This document shows, one piece after another, positions 25,739 to 33,894 of a stretch of DNA of 64,000 nt (the stretch's first letter is position 1; each line of letters begins with the position of its first letter). The position numbers and the translations under genes were made by a program. Under the pieces are notes generated by a model, which saw nothing but the letters and a program-made list of their open reading frames with translations, was not told where the DNA came from and searched no databases. The stretch comes from JACVRW01 sp963733885 (lineage in GTDB: Bacteria; Actinomycetota; Thermoleophilia; Solirubrobacterales; Thermoleophilaceae): assembly GCA_963733885.1 (NCBI GenBank), contig CAVTES010000004.1:310001-374000 (forward strand), written 5' to 3'.

Positions 25739-26608
25739 CTACGGCGTTACGGCTCGCGAGGTCAGCCTCACCGGTCCGCTTCCGTACGACTCCACAACGA
25801 TCCGGTACGTGACTCCGGGTTGCGCAGGGAACTGCACGTCGCAATCCCCGCCCTCGACGCGGGTGAGATTGCTGACCCTGCGGCCGGTGTAGGCCGTGAT
25901 GTTCGGGTAGCCCAGAGAGCAGGTGCTCAGCTCGACCGTTGTTGGTGCGGCCACCCTAAGCCGGAACCACACAGTCCCTGGGGCGTTGTTTGAATGCCTT
26001 GGCTCGTCGAGCTCTCGCGTGGCGTCGCGGGTCGTCCCGTTGATCGGCGTTCCGAGCTTAATCGGAGCGGCGTCGACGAAGTCGTCGTTGGGCGGAACGT
26101 TGATCGCCTTCACGCGCAGCTGAAAGCGCCCGCTGGCGCTGAAGCCGGCCACCGCGATCCGGTAGGTCTTCCCGCGCCGGGCGGTGAAGGTAACTCGGCT
26201 CCCGCCCCCGCATCCGGCGTCGCTATTGAACTCGACCGGACGAAGGGAGCGCAGCGAGCGACCGCTGTAGACGGCGAGCACGGTGGCGACGTCCGAGTTG
26301 CAGGTGTCTAGCCCCAGCGCAACCTTTCTCTTTGCGTGGAATCGGTACCACACCGAATTGGTAGCCAGGGAGTTAGCGTGCTGTGGTTCGCCTCGCTGTT
26401 TGCTCGCACCAGTGATGGTGCCCTTGACTGACGTGCCTACCCCGAAGGTCGCAGCCCTTGCGAATGCATCGTTGGGCGGCGCGGCAGCCGCACTCGATGC
26501 CGCTCCCAGCAACACCACGCAGGCCCCTGCGATCGCGAACGCAAATATCCGGCTCCCAATTCGAGAGTGCCAGCCCCGTCTACGTGGTGAAGCCATCTCG
26601 GCGTCCAT
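25739..26608 (-). CDS. Secreted protein with two PPC-like beta-sandwich domains
   Basis: A 289-residue exported protein. A basic start and hydrophobic stretch (FAFAIAGACVVLLGAASSAA) form the signal peptide. Two similar domains follow, each opening with PPNDAF or PPNDDFVDAAPI and containing NSVWYRFHA or GTVWFRLRVAAPTTVELSTC, followed by paired Cys. This is the pattern of bacterial pre-peptidase C-terminal-like domains found beside secreted enzymes. No catalytic domain is attached. The ATG at 26596 is an alternative start. Codon use is less GC-biased than in the neighbours. Confidence 0.75.
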   Translation of the reverse strand: MDAEMASPRRRGWHSRIGSRIFAFAIAGACVVLLGAASSAAAAPPNDAFARAATFGVGTSVKGTITGASKQRGEPQHANSLATNSVWYRFHAKRKVALGLDTCNSDVATVLAVYSGRSLRSLRPVEFNSDAGCGGGSRVTFTARRGKTYRIAVAGFSASGRFQLRVKAINVPPNDDFVDAAPIKLGTPINGTTRDATRELDEPRHSNNAPGTVWFRLRVAAPTTVELSTCSLGYPNITAYTGRRVSNLTRVEGGDCDVQFPAQPGVTYRIVVESYGSGPVRLTSRAVTP

Positions 26609-26792
26609 TCCATTTACTCCGCTTCATCGGGGGGGATCGGCGGAGTATCGGGCAGCGGGTTACGCCAGAGTTACGGAAGGTGCCTCTCGATCTGACGGCC
26701 TAAGGCACCTCCGGTCTTCCAGCACGGTACGTCGGGGCGGTGTGTGCGCGCTCCGACGCTACGACGTCCCGTCCGACTCTCAGATCGCCGGG

Positions 26793-26935
26793 TCACAGTG
26801 GTAGGCGAACCACCGCGGTGAGCGGGCAGTGATCGGAGGAGCGGCGTCGCAGGTTGCAGTTGCTCCGAGGCCGCGGAGTGACGACGCGGAGCGGCGGGCG
26901 ACAAACACGTGGTCGATTTGAAACTTCGGCGCAAC
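26793..26935 (-). pseudogene. Remnant of an endonuclease/exonuclease/phosphatase-family gene (C-terminal end)
   Basis: On the minus strand one frame reads KFQIDHVFVARR and a neighbouring frame reads RRSSDHCPLTAVVRLPL before a stop. These match the closing IDHVFVS...SDHxPLxAxLxLP part of the endonuclease/exonuclease/phosphatase fold, but lie in two frames with no upstream domain. It is a decayed fragment. The rest of 26609-27219 holds no convincing gene apart from the fragment at 27.1 kb. Confidence 0.5.
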
Positions 26936-27059
26936 GCCGGGTAGGTTGGCCGGCCGGGCTCGCCGCGCACCCCTGCCGGGGACGCTCGACGCCTCTGTCC
27001 GGGCTCCCACGCGCGGCGGGAGCCCGGACACCCTTGGCCGCAGTTAGCAACGTCAGTCT

Positions 27060-27190
27060 CGTCACCTGCGCCAGATGAAGAGGACGGTGGGTAGCCGCGT
27101 TGTGCAAGACGCGGATCGCGCTGCAGGCCAGGATATGCAGCAGACAGGCGCGCCGCGCGCATCCAGGCGGCCCACCCCGAAGCTCGCCCC
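27060..27190 (-). pseudogene. Decayed copy of the 11.6-12.8 kb membrane-protein core
   Basis: Minus-strand pieces in different frames read GVGRLDARGAPV, LHILACSAIRVLHNAAT and TVLFIW. These align in order with LGRLEARGVAVLPQILACAA VRLLHNTATTAFFIW-type sequence of the gene at 11642-12841. At least two frameshifts and a missing remainder mark it as a pseudogene fragment. It lies between another remnant and the ArsA-type ATPase pair. Confidence 0.6.
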
Positions 27191-27219
27191 GACCCCCACC
27201 AGCCACAATCGGTCGCCAC

Positions 27220-28131
27220 GTGCCCTCGCTCCTCGACAAGCGTCTGGTCGTCGTGACCGGCAAGGGCGGCGTCGGCAAGACCACCGTTGCCGCCGCGCTC
27301 GGCCTGGTCGCCGCGCGCGCGGGCAAGCGCACGGTGATCTGCGAGGTGGCCGAGCAGGAGCGGCTGGCGGACCTCTTCGGGGTGGATGCGGCGGGCCACG
27401 AGGAGCGCGAGCTCGCCCCGGGCCTGCACGCCGTGTCGGTCGACCCCGAGCTGGCGAAGGAGGAATGGCTCCGCTACCAGCTCAAGTCGGGGACGCTGGC
27501 CGGGGTGCTGGGAGGGTCGAGCGTCTTCCGCTACCTGAGCGCCGCCGCGCCCGGGCTGTCCGAGCTGGTCACGATCGGCAAGGTCTGGGACCTGGCGCAG
27601 CTCGAGCGCCGCACCGGCGGCTCCGTGTTCGACCTGGCGATCGTGGACGCGCCCTCCACCGGCCACGGCATAGCCATGCTGCGCGCCCCGTCGACCTACG
27701 CCGGCGTGGCGCGCGTGGGGCCGATCCGCCGCCAGGCGCTCCAGATCGACGCCTTCCTGCGCGACCGGCGCCGCACCGGGGTCATGGTCGTGGCCCTGCC
27801 CGAGGAGATGCCGGTGAACGAGACGCTCGACATCGAGCGCCGGCTCGAAGACGAGATGGAGATGGCGATCGACGCGGCCGTGGTGAACGCCCTGTACCCC
27901 CAGCGCTTCACAGGCGCGGACGCGAAGCGTCTGCGCGCGGTGGCCAACCAGGACGGGGCCGTGAGAGCCGCGCTCGCCGAGCACGAGCGGGTGCGCGGCC
28001 AGCGCTCTCAGCTCCGCCGGCTGCGCCGCGGGCTCGACGCCCCGGTCGCCACGCTGCCCTTCCTGTTCGAGCCCGAGCTCGGCCTCCCGCAGGTCGAGGA
28101 GCTGGCCGCCCGACTGGAGCGGGCGCTGTGA
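27220..28131 (+). CDS. ArsA/anion-transporting ATPase family protein (first of tandem pair)
   Basis: A 303-residue P-loop ATPase of the ArsA/GET3 group. Walker A GKGGVGKTTVAAALGLVAAR is near residue 14, and FDLAIVDAPSTGHG is the switch/Walker B region. It begins with GTG at 27220, just before the P-loop as is normal. The gene overlaps the next one as GTGA. The pair resembles mycobacterial Rv3679/Rv3680, which form a complex reported to affect glycerol and nitric-oxide tolerance; arsenite transport itself is unlikely, as no arsB or metal-binding Cys cluster is seen. Confidence 0.9.
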   Translation: MPSLLDKRLVVVTGKGGVGKTTVAAALGLVAARAGKRTVICEVAEQERLADLFGVDAAGHEERELAPGLHAVSVDPELAKEEWLRYQLKSGTLAGVLGGSSVFRYLSAAAPGLSELVTIGKVWDLAQLERRTGGSVFDLAIVDAPSTGHGIAMLRAPSTYAGVARVGPIRRQALQIDAFLRDRRRTGVMVVALPEEMPVNETLDIERRLEDEMEMAIDAAVVNALYPQRFTGADAKRLRAVANQDGAVRAALAEHERVRGQRSQLRRLRRGLDAPVATLPFLFEPELGLPQVEELAARLERAL

Positions 28132-29195
28132 TCGAACGCTGGCTCGAGCGAAAGCAGGTCTGTATCTGCGCGGGCTCCGGAGGTGTCGGCAAGACGACCA
28201 CGTCGGCGGCAATCGCGCTCGGCATGGCCGCGCGCGGAAAGAAGGTGGCGGTGCTGACGATCGACCCGGCGCGGCGGCTCGCCAACTCGCTCGGCCTGCC
28301 GGAGCTCGGAAACGAGGAGCGGCGGGTCGAGGTCGACGGTCTCGAGGGCGAGCTCTGGGCGATGATGCTCGACCCGAAGCGCACCTTCGACGAGATCGTC
28401 GACTGGCATGCCCCCGACGAGCGGAGCCGCGACGCGGTCCTGTCCAACCGCATCTACCAGGAGCTCTCGAACGCTGTGGCGGGCTCGCAGGAGTACATGG
28501 CGATGGAGAAGCTGCACGAGCTCCATCAGGAGGGCCGCTACGACTTGCTCGTGCTCGACACGCCCCCGACCCGCAACGCGCTCGACTTCCTCGACGCGCC
28601 GCGGCGGCTGACGGAGTTCGTGGACTCGAAGGCGCTCCAGCTGTTCGCGGCCCCCGCGGGCATCGGGCTGAAGCTCCTGGGGCACGGCACCGCGGTGGCG
28701 TTCTCGATCATGAAGCGCGCCACCGGCGTCGACATGCTCGCCGACCTGGGCGAGTTCTTCCGGTCCTTCGCCGGCATGACCGAGGGCTTCCGGGAACGCG
28801 CCGCCCTCGTCAACGAGCTGCTGGCCGACAGCCGCACCGCGTTCGTGCTCGTGACATCGCCGCGCCGCCATGCGCTGGAGGAGGCCGTCTGGTTCCACCA
28901 CCGGCTGATGGAGGCGGGGCTGCCGTTCTCCGGGGTCATCGCAAACCGCGTCCACCAGGGCGGCGGCGACGCGGACCCGGCCGCGTTGGCCTCAGCGCTG
29001 GGCGAAGACTTAGCCGGCAAGGTGCTGCGCGCCTACGAGGACGAGCGCCGTCTGGCCGAGCGGGACCGGGCCGGGCTGGCGGAACTGCACTCACGGATCG
29101 GCCGCAAGCCGATCGTGGAGGTGCCCCACCTCCACGACGACGTGCACGACGTGGAGGGCCTGCGGCAGATGGACGAGTACCTGTTCAGCGGCTGA
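28128..29195 (+). CDS. ArsA/anion-transporting ATPase family protein (second of tandem pair)
   Basis: A 355-residue paralogue of the preceding gene. The P-loop CAGSGGVGKTTTSAAIALG is at about 14-32, switch I sequence is VLTIDPARRLANSLGLPEL, and Walker B/switch II reads YDLLVLDTPPTRNALDFLD. It is coupled by GTGA to the first ATPase, so the two are made together and probably heterodimerise, as described for the mycobacterial pair. The C-terminus ends GLRQMDEYLFSG. No client or membrane partner is encoded next to it. Confidence 0.9.
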   Translation: MIERWLERKQVCICAGSGGVGKTTTSAAIALGMAARGKKVAVLTIDPARRLANSLGLPELGNEERRVEVDGLEGELWAMMLDPKRTFDEIVDWHAPDERSRDAVLSNRIYQELSNAVAGSQEYMAMEKLHELHQEGRYDLLVLDTPPTRNALDFLDAPRRLTEFVDSKALQLFAAPAGIGLKLLGHGTAVAFSIMKRATGVDMLADLGEFFRSFAGMTEGFRERAALVNELLADSRTAFVLVTSPRRHALEEAVWFHHRLMEAGLPFSGVIANRVHQGGGDADPAALASALGEDLAGKVLRAYEDERRLAERDRAGLAELHSRIGRKPIVEVPHLHDDVHDVEGLRQMDEYLFSG

Positions 29196-29349
29196 CACCA
29201 AGACGGACGCCGTCTCGTCCGACGCGCATGCAGGGCGCCGGGTGCTGGGTGACCACACGGCCGCGGCGCGCGACGGTGCCCTCGATGCCCTGCTGGGAGC
29301 GGGCGACCCTCCCGATCACCTCTTCAACTGTCCGATCCTGGTGTTCCAT
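29185..29349 (-). CDS. Possible small basic protein, uncertain
   Basis: A 54-codon frame (MEHQDRTVEEVIGRVARSQQ to GRDGVRLGVSR) with helical N-terminus and basic C-terminus. It overlaps the convergent ATPase by 11 bases. A GTG at 29370 could extend it. The amino-acid composition looks protein-like, but it has no recognised family. It may instead be the truncated start of a longer lost gene. Confidence 0.35.
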   Translation of the reverse strand: MEHQDRTVEEVIGRVARSQQGIEGTVARRGRVVTQHPAPCMRVGRDGVRLGVSR

Positions 29350-29411
29350 ACGAACACCTAGTTCGGACACTTGAAGATTCGCCGCCCCCGCGGCAAGCCG
29401 AGAGGTGGTGA

Positions 29412-30932
29412 CTACACCGGCGCGGAGTAGTCCTCCGGGTCGTCCCAGGCCCAGTCGGCCGAGGCGGTCACTCCCTCGAGAGTCCCCTGCCGCACGGGCG
29501 CTGGCGCCGGCTCGGGCTCGACCTCCATGGCGGGCAGCTCGGAGGTGTCCTCGTCGGGCCGCGGCGGGGGCGGCGGCGCCTCCTGGTGCGACGCCTCCCG
29601 GCGCGGCGCCTCCCGGCGCGGCGCCTCGCGCGGCGGCGGCGGCTGCGCCCGCAGGTCCCCTGCCCGGATCTCCATGAAGGGCTCCGGGGTCGCCTCCAGG
29701 AGGATGTCGTCGGCCACGCTCTTCAGGTCGGCGTCGAGGTAGCCGCACAGCACATCGCGGAGCAGCGCACGCAGGTGCGCCTCCACCTCGGCCACGAGCT
29801 CCTCCGGAGAGTCGTCACCCGGCCGCACCCGGGCGGCGCCGCCCATCACGTAGCGCTCCAGCCCGATCGCGGCAACGATGCGCTGCTGCACGAGCTTGCG
29901 CCGGCCCTCCTCGGCGCACAGCGCGGCCACGCGGAGCGCCAGGCTCGCCTCGCCGGCGTCGCTCGTGGCGTCGAGCAGGGCTCGGAGCGCCAGCAGGTAG
30001 TCGGACAGGGCCTCGGCGTCCCTGCCCCGCGCCGACCCCATCTCGAACCGAGCTAGCGCCCAGGCCACCGTGCGCGGAGGGTCCGCCGCGTCGACCGCGG
30101 CGAAGAACTCGCGCAGCCCCGCCTCCTCACCGGCGGGCAGGTACCAGACGGCCCCGCCGCCGTCCACATCGCCCCCCACCCCCAGCGGCAACGGCTGCCA
30201 GCGTCCCTCGTCCGCCCGGCGCCAGCCGGGGGCGCCGACCCCCACGGCGCCTGGCGCCCAGAGGCGCAGTGCTGTGACCAACGCGGCGAAGCGGTCCGCA
30301 GCCGCCACCGCCGGGATGCCCTCGCCGGCGGGGGCGTCGCGCTCCAGCACGCAGAGCACGGCCGGCTCGCCGGCGGCACCGCCCTCGAGCGGATCGGGCC
30401 AGACCGCCTCGGGCGGGGCGTCCGCGAGGTCGCCGCGAACGAGCGACAGCCCTCCGCCGAGGTCGAGGCTCTCGGCGGCCATCGCGGCGCCGCGCAGGGG
30501 CGCAACCACGCGCGCGTGAACAGCGTCGTGGTACAGCGTGACCTCCACCTCGCGATAGATGCGATCAAAGCGCTCCTCGGGGAACCCGAAGGTCGTGGCG
30601 TCCTCGTAGAGCCGCTCCAGCATGGCGCGCAGAGCCGGCTCGGCCTGCTCGCCGCGGAGCCCGTTCACGCGAAGCCACATAGTGGCTCCCGCGCCAAGCT
30701 CGCCCGCCGCCCGGGCGCACGCGGCCAGCTCGCGGAGCCGCCCCCACCGCTCGCCGATGAAGGCCTCGATGCGCGGCTTGTAACGATAGAGGACGGGACC
30801 GCCGCGGCCGCCGAGACCGTCATCGATCACGTCGAACTCGACCTCCGCCCCGTCGCGCAGATCGTCGGTCAGGAGCGACGCGGACTCGAGCGCGAAGTCA
30901 CGGAGCGCGTCGTGGAGAACGCGGTTGCGCAT
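29412..30932 (-). CDS. Uncharacterised 506-residue protein with Pro/Glu-rich tail
   Basis: A soluble 506-residue protein. Residues 1-390 look globular and helical (VLYRYKPRIEAFIGERWGRL, FGFPEERFDRIYREVEVTLY, YLLALRALLDATSDAGEASL); in the last of these, followed by ALCAEEGRRKLVQQRIVAA, a HEPN-like helical region is conceivable but unproven. From about 430 there is a low-complexity tail with a 5-residue repeat (PRREA, three copies, from 15-base DNA repeats near 29586-29632), PPPPPRPDEDTSEL and an acidic end. There is no signal peptide or membrane helix. I do not recognise the family. Confidence 0.75.
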   Translation of the reverse strand: MRNRVLHDALRDFALESASLLTDDLRDGAEVEFDVIDDGLGGRGGPVLYRYKPRIEAFIGERWGRLRELAACARAAGELGAGATMWLRVNGLRGEQAEPALRAMLERLYEDATTFGFPEERFDRIYREVEVTLYHDAVHARVVAPLRGAAMAAESLDLGGGLSLVRGDLADAPPEAVWPDPLEGGAAGEPAVLCVLERDAPAGEGIPAVAAADRFAALVTALRLWAPGAVGVGAPGWRRADEGRWQPLPLGVGGDVDGGGAVWYLPAGEEAGLREFFAAVDAADPPRTVAWALARFEMGSARGRDAEALSDYLLALRALLDATSDAGEASLALRVAALCAEEGRRKLVQQRIVAAIGLERYVMGGAARVRPGDDSPEELVAEVEAHLRALLRDVLCGYLDADLKSVADDILLEATPEPFMEIRAGDLRAQPPPPREAPRREAPRREASHQEAPPPPPRPDEDTSELPAMEVEPEPAPAPVRQGTLEGVTASADWAWDDPEDYSAPV

Positions 30933-30974
30933 GAAGCGCGGATTCGATCCGCGCGGCGGCGATCCTGCCCGGCG

Positions 30975-31331
30975 TCAGGCCGCGACCGGCTCGCGCCCCT
31001 CGGCGGGACGCACGACGCAGTCGTCCACGCCGAGCCACTCGCGCCCGTAGCGGCGCATGTCCTCGATCAGCGGCACGAGCGCGTCACCCTTCGGCGTCAG
31101 CGAGTACTCAACGCGCGGCGGCACCTCGGGGAAGGTGCGGCGCTCCACGATGCCCTGCTCCTCGAGCGCGCGGAGGCGCAGGGACAGGGTGCGCGGACTG
31201 ATCCCCGCGAGCGAGCGCTCGAGCTCGCAGAAGCGGCTTCGGCCCTCGGCCAGGTCACGGATCACGAGGATCGTCCACTTGCCGCAGATGATGTCTGCGG
31301 TTGCGCAGACGGGGCATGTGGGATCCGACAT
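30975..31331 (-). CDS. HxlR family transcriptional regulator
   Basis: A 118-residue winged-helix regulator. CPVCATADIICGKWTILVIR is the family's opening, with the Cys that often senses thiol or aldehyde stress. GISPRTLSLRLRALEEQGIV is the recognition helix and RVEYSLTPKGDALVPLIEDM the wing and dimer helix. It sits alone between unrelated genes on the same strand, so its target is unclear; possibly itself or the AIM24 gene upstream. Confidence 0.92.
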   Translation of the reverse strand: MSDPTCPVCATADIICGKWTILVIRDLAEGRSRFCELERSLAGISPRTLSLRLRALEEQGIVERRTFPEVPPRVEYSLTPKGDALVPLIEDMRRYGREWLGVDDCVVRPAEGREPVAA

Positions 31332-31405
31332 GCGGGCCAGTCTAGCTCAAGACTTCAGGAAATGAAGTGAGGGAACCTCCCAGGACGACGCCCGTCGCGC
31401 GGTGA

Positions 31406-32113
31406 TCAGCCCCCCAGATTTCCGAGCAGACCGCCGCCGGAGCCACCCGACGGATTGCCGAATATGCGTCCCTCGCTCGGCTGCACCAGCACCCAGCCCT
31501 GCCCGGCGAACGACATCTGGACGGACTCGCCGGAGCCGCGGCCGATGAAGTTCTTCAGCTTGATGTCGGTCTTGACGCCCGTCGTCAAGCTCGAGGCCCA
31601 GGTGATCGCCGCCTGCGGGTCGGCGAACGTCGGAGCGTCCGCGGTGTTGAGCAGCACTGGCGGGCCGTCGGAGATGATCGACACCCAGCCGGTGCCGCTC
31701 AGCGCCATGTTGAAGAGGCCGCCGCCCATCATTCCGCTGACGCCCTCCACCTTCTTGATGTCCCATTCGATGCCGGCATCGAACGCGAGCAGGTTCGCGC
31801 CGTTCACCGTGATGGCGTCGTTCTCGAGGTAGAGCAGGTGGATCTCCTGGGCGGAATCCGCCAGGAACACCTCGCCGGTGCCGGACATCTTCATCAACGT
31901 CACGCCCTCGCCGGAGACGGCCTTCTTGAGCATGCGGCTCATCCCGCCCGACCCGGCGTGCTCGAAACTCACGTCGCCCTGATAGGCGACCATCGAGCCG
32001 GCCTTGGCCTGGATCGTGATCTGGTCGAGACTCACCTTCAGCAGCTTCGAGTTCTGGAGCGCGAACGCCTGCTGCGACTGCGTCTCCGCGAACTCACCAA
32101 GTGTGCTCTGCAC
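31406..32113 (-). CDS. AIM24 family protein
   Basis: A 235-residue beta-rich protein of the AIM24/TIGR00266-like group. Typical phrases are VSLDQITIQAKAGSMVAYQG, GVTLMKMSGTGEVFLADSAQ and NGANLLAFDAGIEWDIKKVE. Near the end are LSGTGWVSIISDGPPVLL and a Gly-rich tail (GGSGGGLLGNLGG). It starts with GTG behind a strong GGAGGAATTC ribosome-binding site. The bacterial function is unknown; the yeast namesake supports mitochondrial membrane complexes. It is divergent from the S55-like gene. Confidence 0.9.
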   Translation of the reverse strand: MQSTLGEFAETQSQQAFALQNSKLLKVSLDQITIQAKAGSMVAYQGDVSFEHAGSGGMSRMLKKAVSGEGVTLMKMSGTGEVFLADSAQEIHLLYLENDAITVNGANLLAFDAGIEWDIKKVEGVSGMMGGGLFNMALSGTGWVSIISDGPPVLLNTADAPTFADPQAAITWASSLTTGVKTDIKLKNFIGRGSGESVQMSFAGQGWVLVQPSEGRIFGNPSGGSGGGLLGNLGG

Positions 32114-32181
32114 CTTGAATTCCTCCGTCCGTTGGCTGGTCGGCGATCAGTTTCGGCGGCACAGGCTACGCTCAGGAGCCC

Positions 32182-33894
32182 TTGGTCCGGCGCGTCCTGC
32201 TCCTCGCCGCAACCCTCTGCGCGTCGGCGCCCGCCGCGGCGCAGGCGGCGGATCCGATCATGCCGCTCTCGGAGGTCCGGTCCGGCATGCGCTGCACGGG
32301 CCTGACGGTCATCCGGGGCACCGAAATATCGACCTTCGACGTCGAGGTGATCGACGTGATCGCCGACGACCCGGCCACCGGCGGCCCCCGCATCCTGATC
32401 CGCGTATCCGGCCCGGCCGTCGACGCGACGGGTCTCGGGCCGGGTTTCTCCGGCTCGCCGATCCTCTGCGACGGCCGGAACGCGGGCGCCGTCTCCGAGG
32501 GAATCGGCGCCTACGGCAACCACGTCGCGCTCGCCACGCCGATCGAGGAGGTCCTCACGGCGCGCCCCGCGCCCGCGCCCGCCTCCGCGCGACGCGCCCC
32601 GCGGCTCGCCCGCGCCGCCCGCCCGCTCCTCGGCCCGCTGACCATCGGGGGCCTCTCGAGCCGCACGCGCCAGCTGGTGGCTCGCGCCGCCCGCCGCGCG
32701 GGCCGGGTGGTCCTCGCGGCCCCGCCCGGCCCGATCGGGGGCTTCCCGGCGGTGGAGATGCGGCCGGGCGCCGCCGTGTCAGCGGCGATCTCCACCGGCG
32801 ACATCTCGCTCTCCGCCGTCGGCACCGTGGCCTACCGCGACGGCGACCAGATCTTCGCCTTCGCGCACGCCCTCGACGGGATCGGCCGGCGGGGGCTGTT
32901 CCTTCAGGACTCGTACGTGTTCGGCGTGATCGGCAATCCGATCGGGGTTCCCGAGCTCGGCGCGATCACCTACAAGCTCGCCTCGTCCGGCGGGCACGCG
33001 CTCGGGTCGTTCACCAACGACGCCCTGTCCGGCGTGGGCGGCCGGCTCGGCGCCGAGCCGCCCTCCATCCCGCTGCGCGTCACCGCCCGCGAGCGCGGCG
33101 GCGGCAGCGTGACGCTCGACTCCCGCCTGGCCGACGAGCGGGAGTACGGCTTCGGTGCGGGCCTGTCGTTCGTGGCGCCCATCGCAGCCAGCACGGCGCT
33201 CGACCGCGTGCTGCGGAGCTTCGAGCCCACCACGCTCAGGATGTGCATGCGATTCCGCGTTCGGGAGCTGCGCAGGCCGATGGGCTTCTGCAATCCGTAC
33301 TTCGACGTCTTCGAGGCGGTGCTCGACATCGGCCGGGCCTCCGGCCTGGTCGACGGGTTCGACTTCGCGCCGCTCGGCGTCCGCAGGGCGGCGGTCTCGC
33401 TGGCCGCGCGGCGCGGGGTGGTCGACGAGGTGCTCGTGGCGGCCGACCCGCTGGGGCGGGCCCGGCCCGGCGCCCGGGTGCCGGTGCGGGTGACGCTTCA
33501 GCGCCGCGGGGGTGGCCGCCGCACGTCGACGGTCCGCGTGCCCGTGCCGGGCGACCTGCGCCCCGGGAGGCGCACGCTCGTGCTGTCCGGCAATGGCTTC
33601 CCCGAAGAGACCGGGTTCGTGGTCGAGCTGATCGAGGGCGAGCTCGGCGGGAGCGGCGGTCTCGGCCGCGCTCGGAGCCGGGCCGCTCGCGCCGGCCGCG
33701 CGCCGGCCCGCTCCGCACAGTCCGCTCCGCGAGCCGTGCGCCGGCTCGCGCGGAGGATCGCCGCGCTACGCCGTCCGCTCGGCATCGAGGCGCGCTTCGG
33801 GCGCCGAGATCGGGAGGTGGTGCTGCGCTCGGACGACGTGCGCTTCGACGGGCGCGTGAAGGTCAGGCTGCGCGTCCGGAGGGCACGGCGCTGA
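32182..33894 (+). CDS. Secreted SpoIVB-like S55 peptidase-domain protein
   Basis: A 570-residue exported protein. The signal peptide is VRRVLLLAATLCASAPAAAQ. The SpoIVB-type S55 motif GLGPGFSGSPILCDGRNAGA contains the candidate nucleophile Ser, and IFAFAHALDGIGRRGLF is a second family region. The last 200 residues are a basic beta-rich domain (RVPVRVTLQRRGGGRRTSTV) with an Arg/Ala-rich linker. The start is TTG with AGGAG 3 bases ahead. In Bacillus SpoIVB triggers sigma-K processing; no sporulation genes are seen here. The 3' end overlaps pilT by 32 bases. Confidence 0.82.
   Translation: MVRRVLLLAATLCASAPAAAQAADPIMPLSEVRSGMRCTGLTVIRGTEISTFDVEVIDVIADDPATGGPRILIRVSGPAVDATGLGPGFSGSPILCDGRNAGAVSEGIGAYGNHVALATPIEEVLTARPAPAPASARRAPRLARAARPLLGPLTIGGLSSRTRQLVARAARRAGRVVLAAPPGPIGGFPAVEMRPGAAVSAAISTGDISLSAVGTVAYRDGDQIFAFAHALDGIGRRGLFLQDSYVFGVIGNPIGVPELGAITYKLASSGGHALGSFTNDALSGVGGRLGAEPPSIPLRVTARERGGGSVTLDSRLADEREYGFGAGLSFVAPIAASTALDRVLRSFEPTTLRMCMRFRVRELRRPMGFCNPYFDVFEAVLDIGRASGLVDGFDFAPLGVRRAAVSLAARRGVVDEVLVAADPLGRARPGARVPVRVTLQRRGGGRRTSTVRVPVPGDLRPGRRTLVLSGNGFPEETGFVVELIEGELGGSGGLGRARSRAARAGRAPARSAQSAPRAVRRLARRIAALRRPLGIEARFGRRDREVVLRSDDVRFDGRVKVRLRVRRARR

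Noticed and set aside
29586..29632. Three 15-base tandem repeats considered as a CRISPR-like or minisatellite array
   Set aside because: They are directly adjoining, have no spacers, and are in frame with the PRREA coding repeat.
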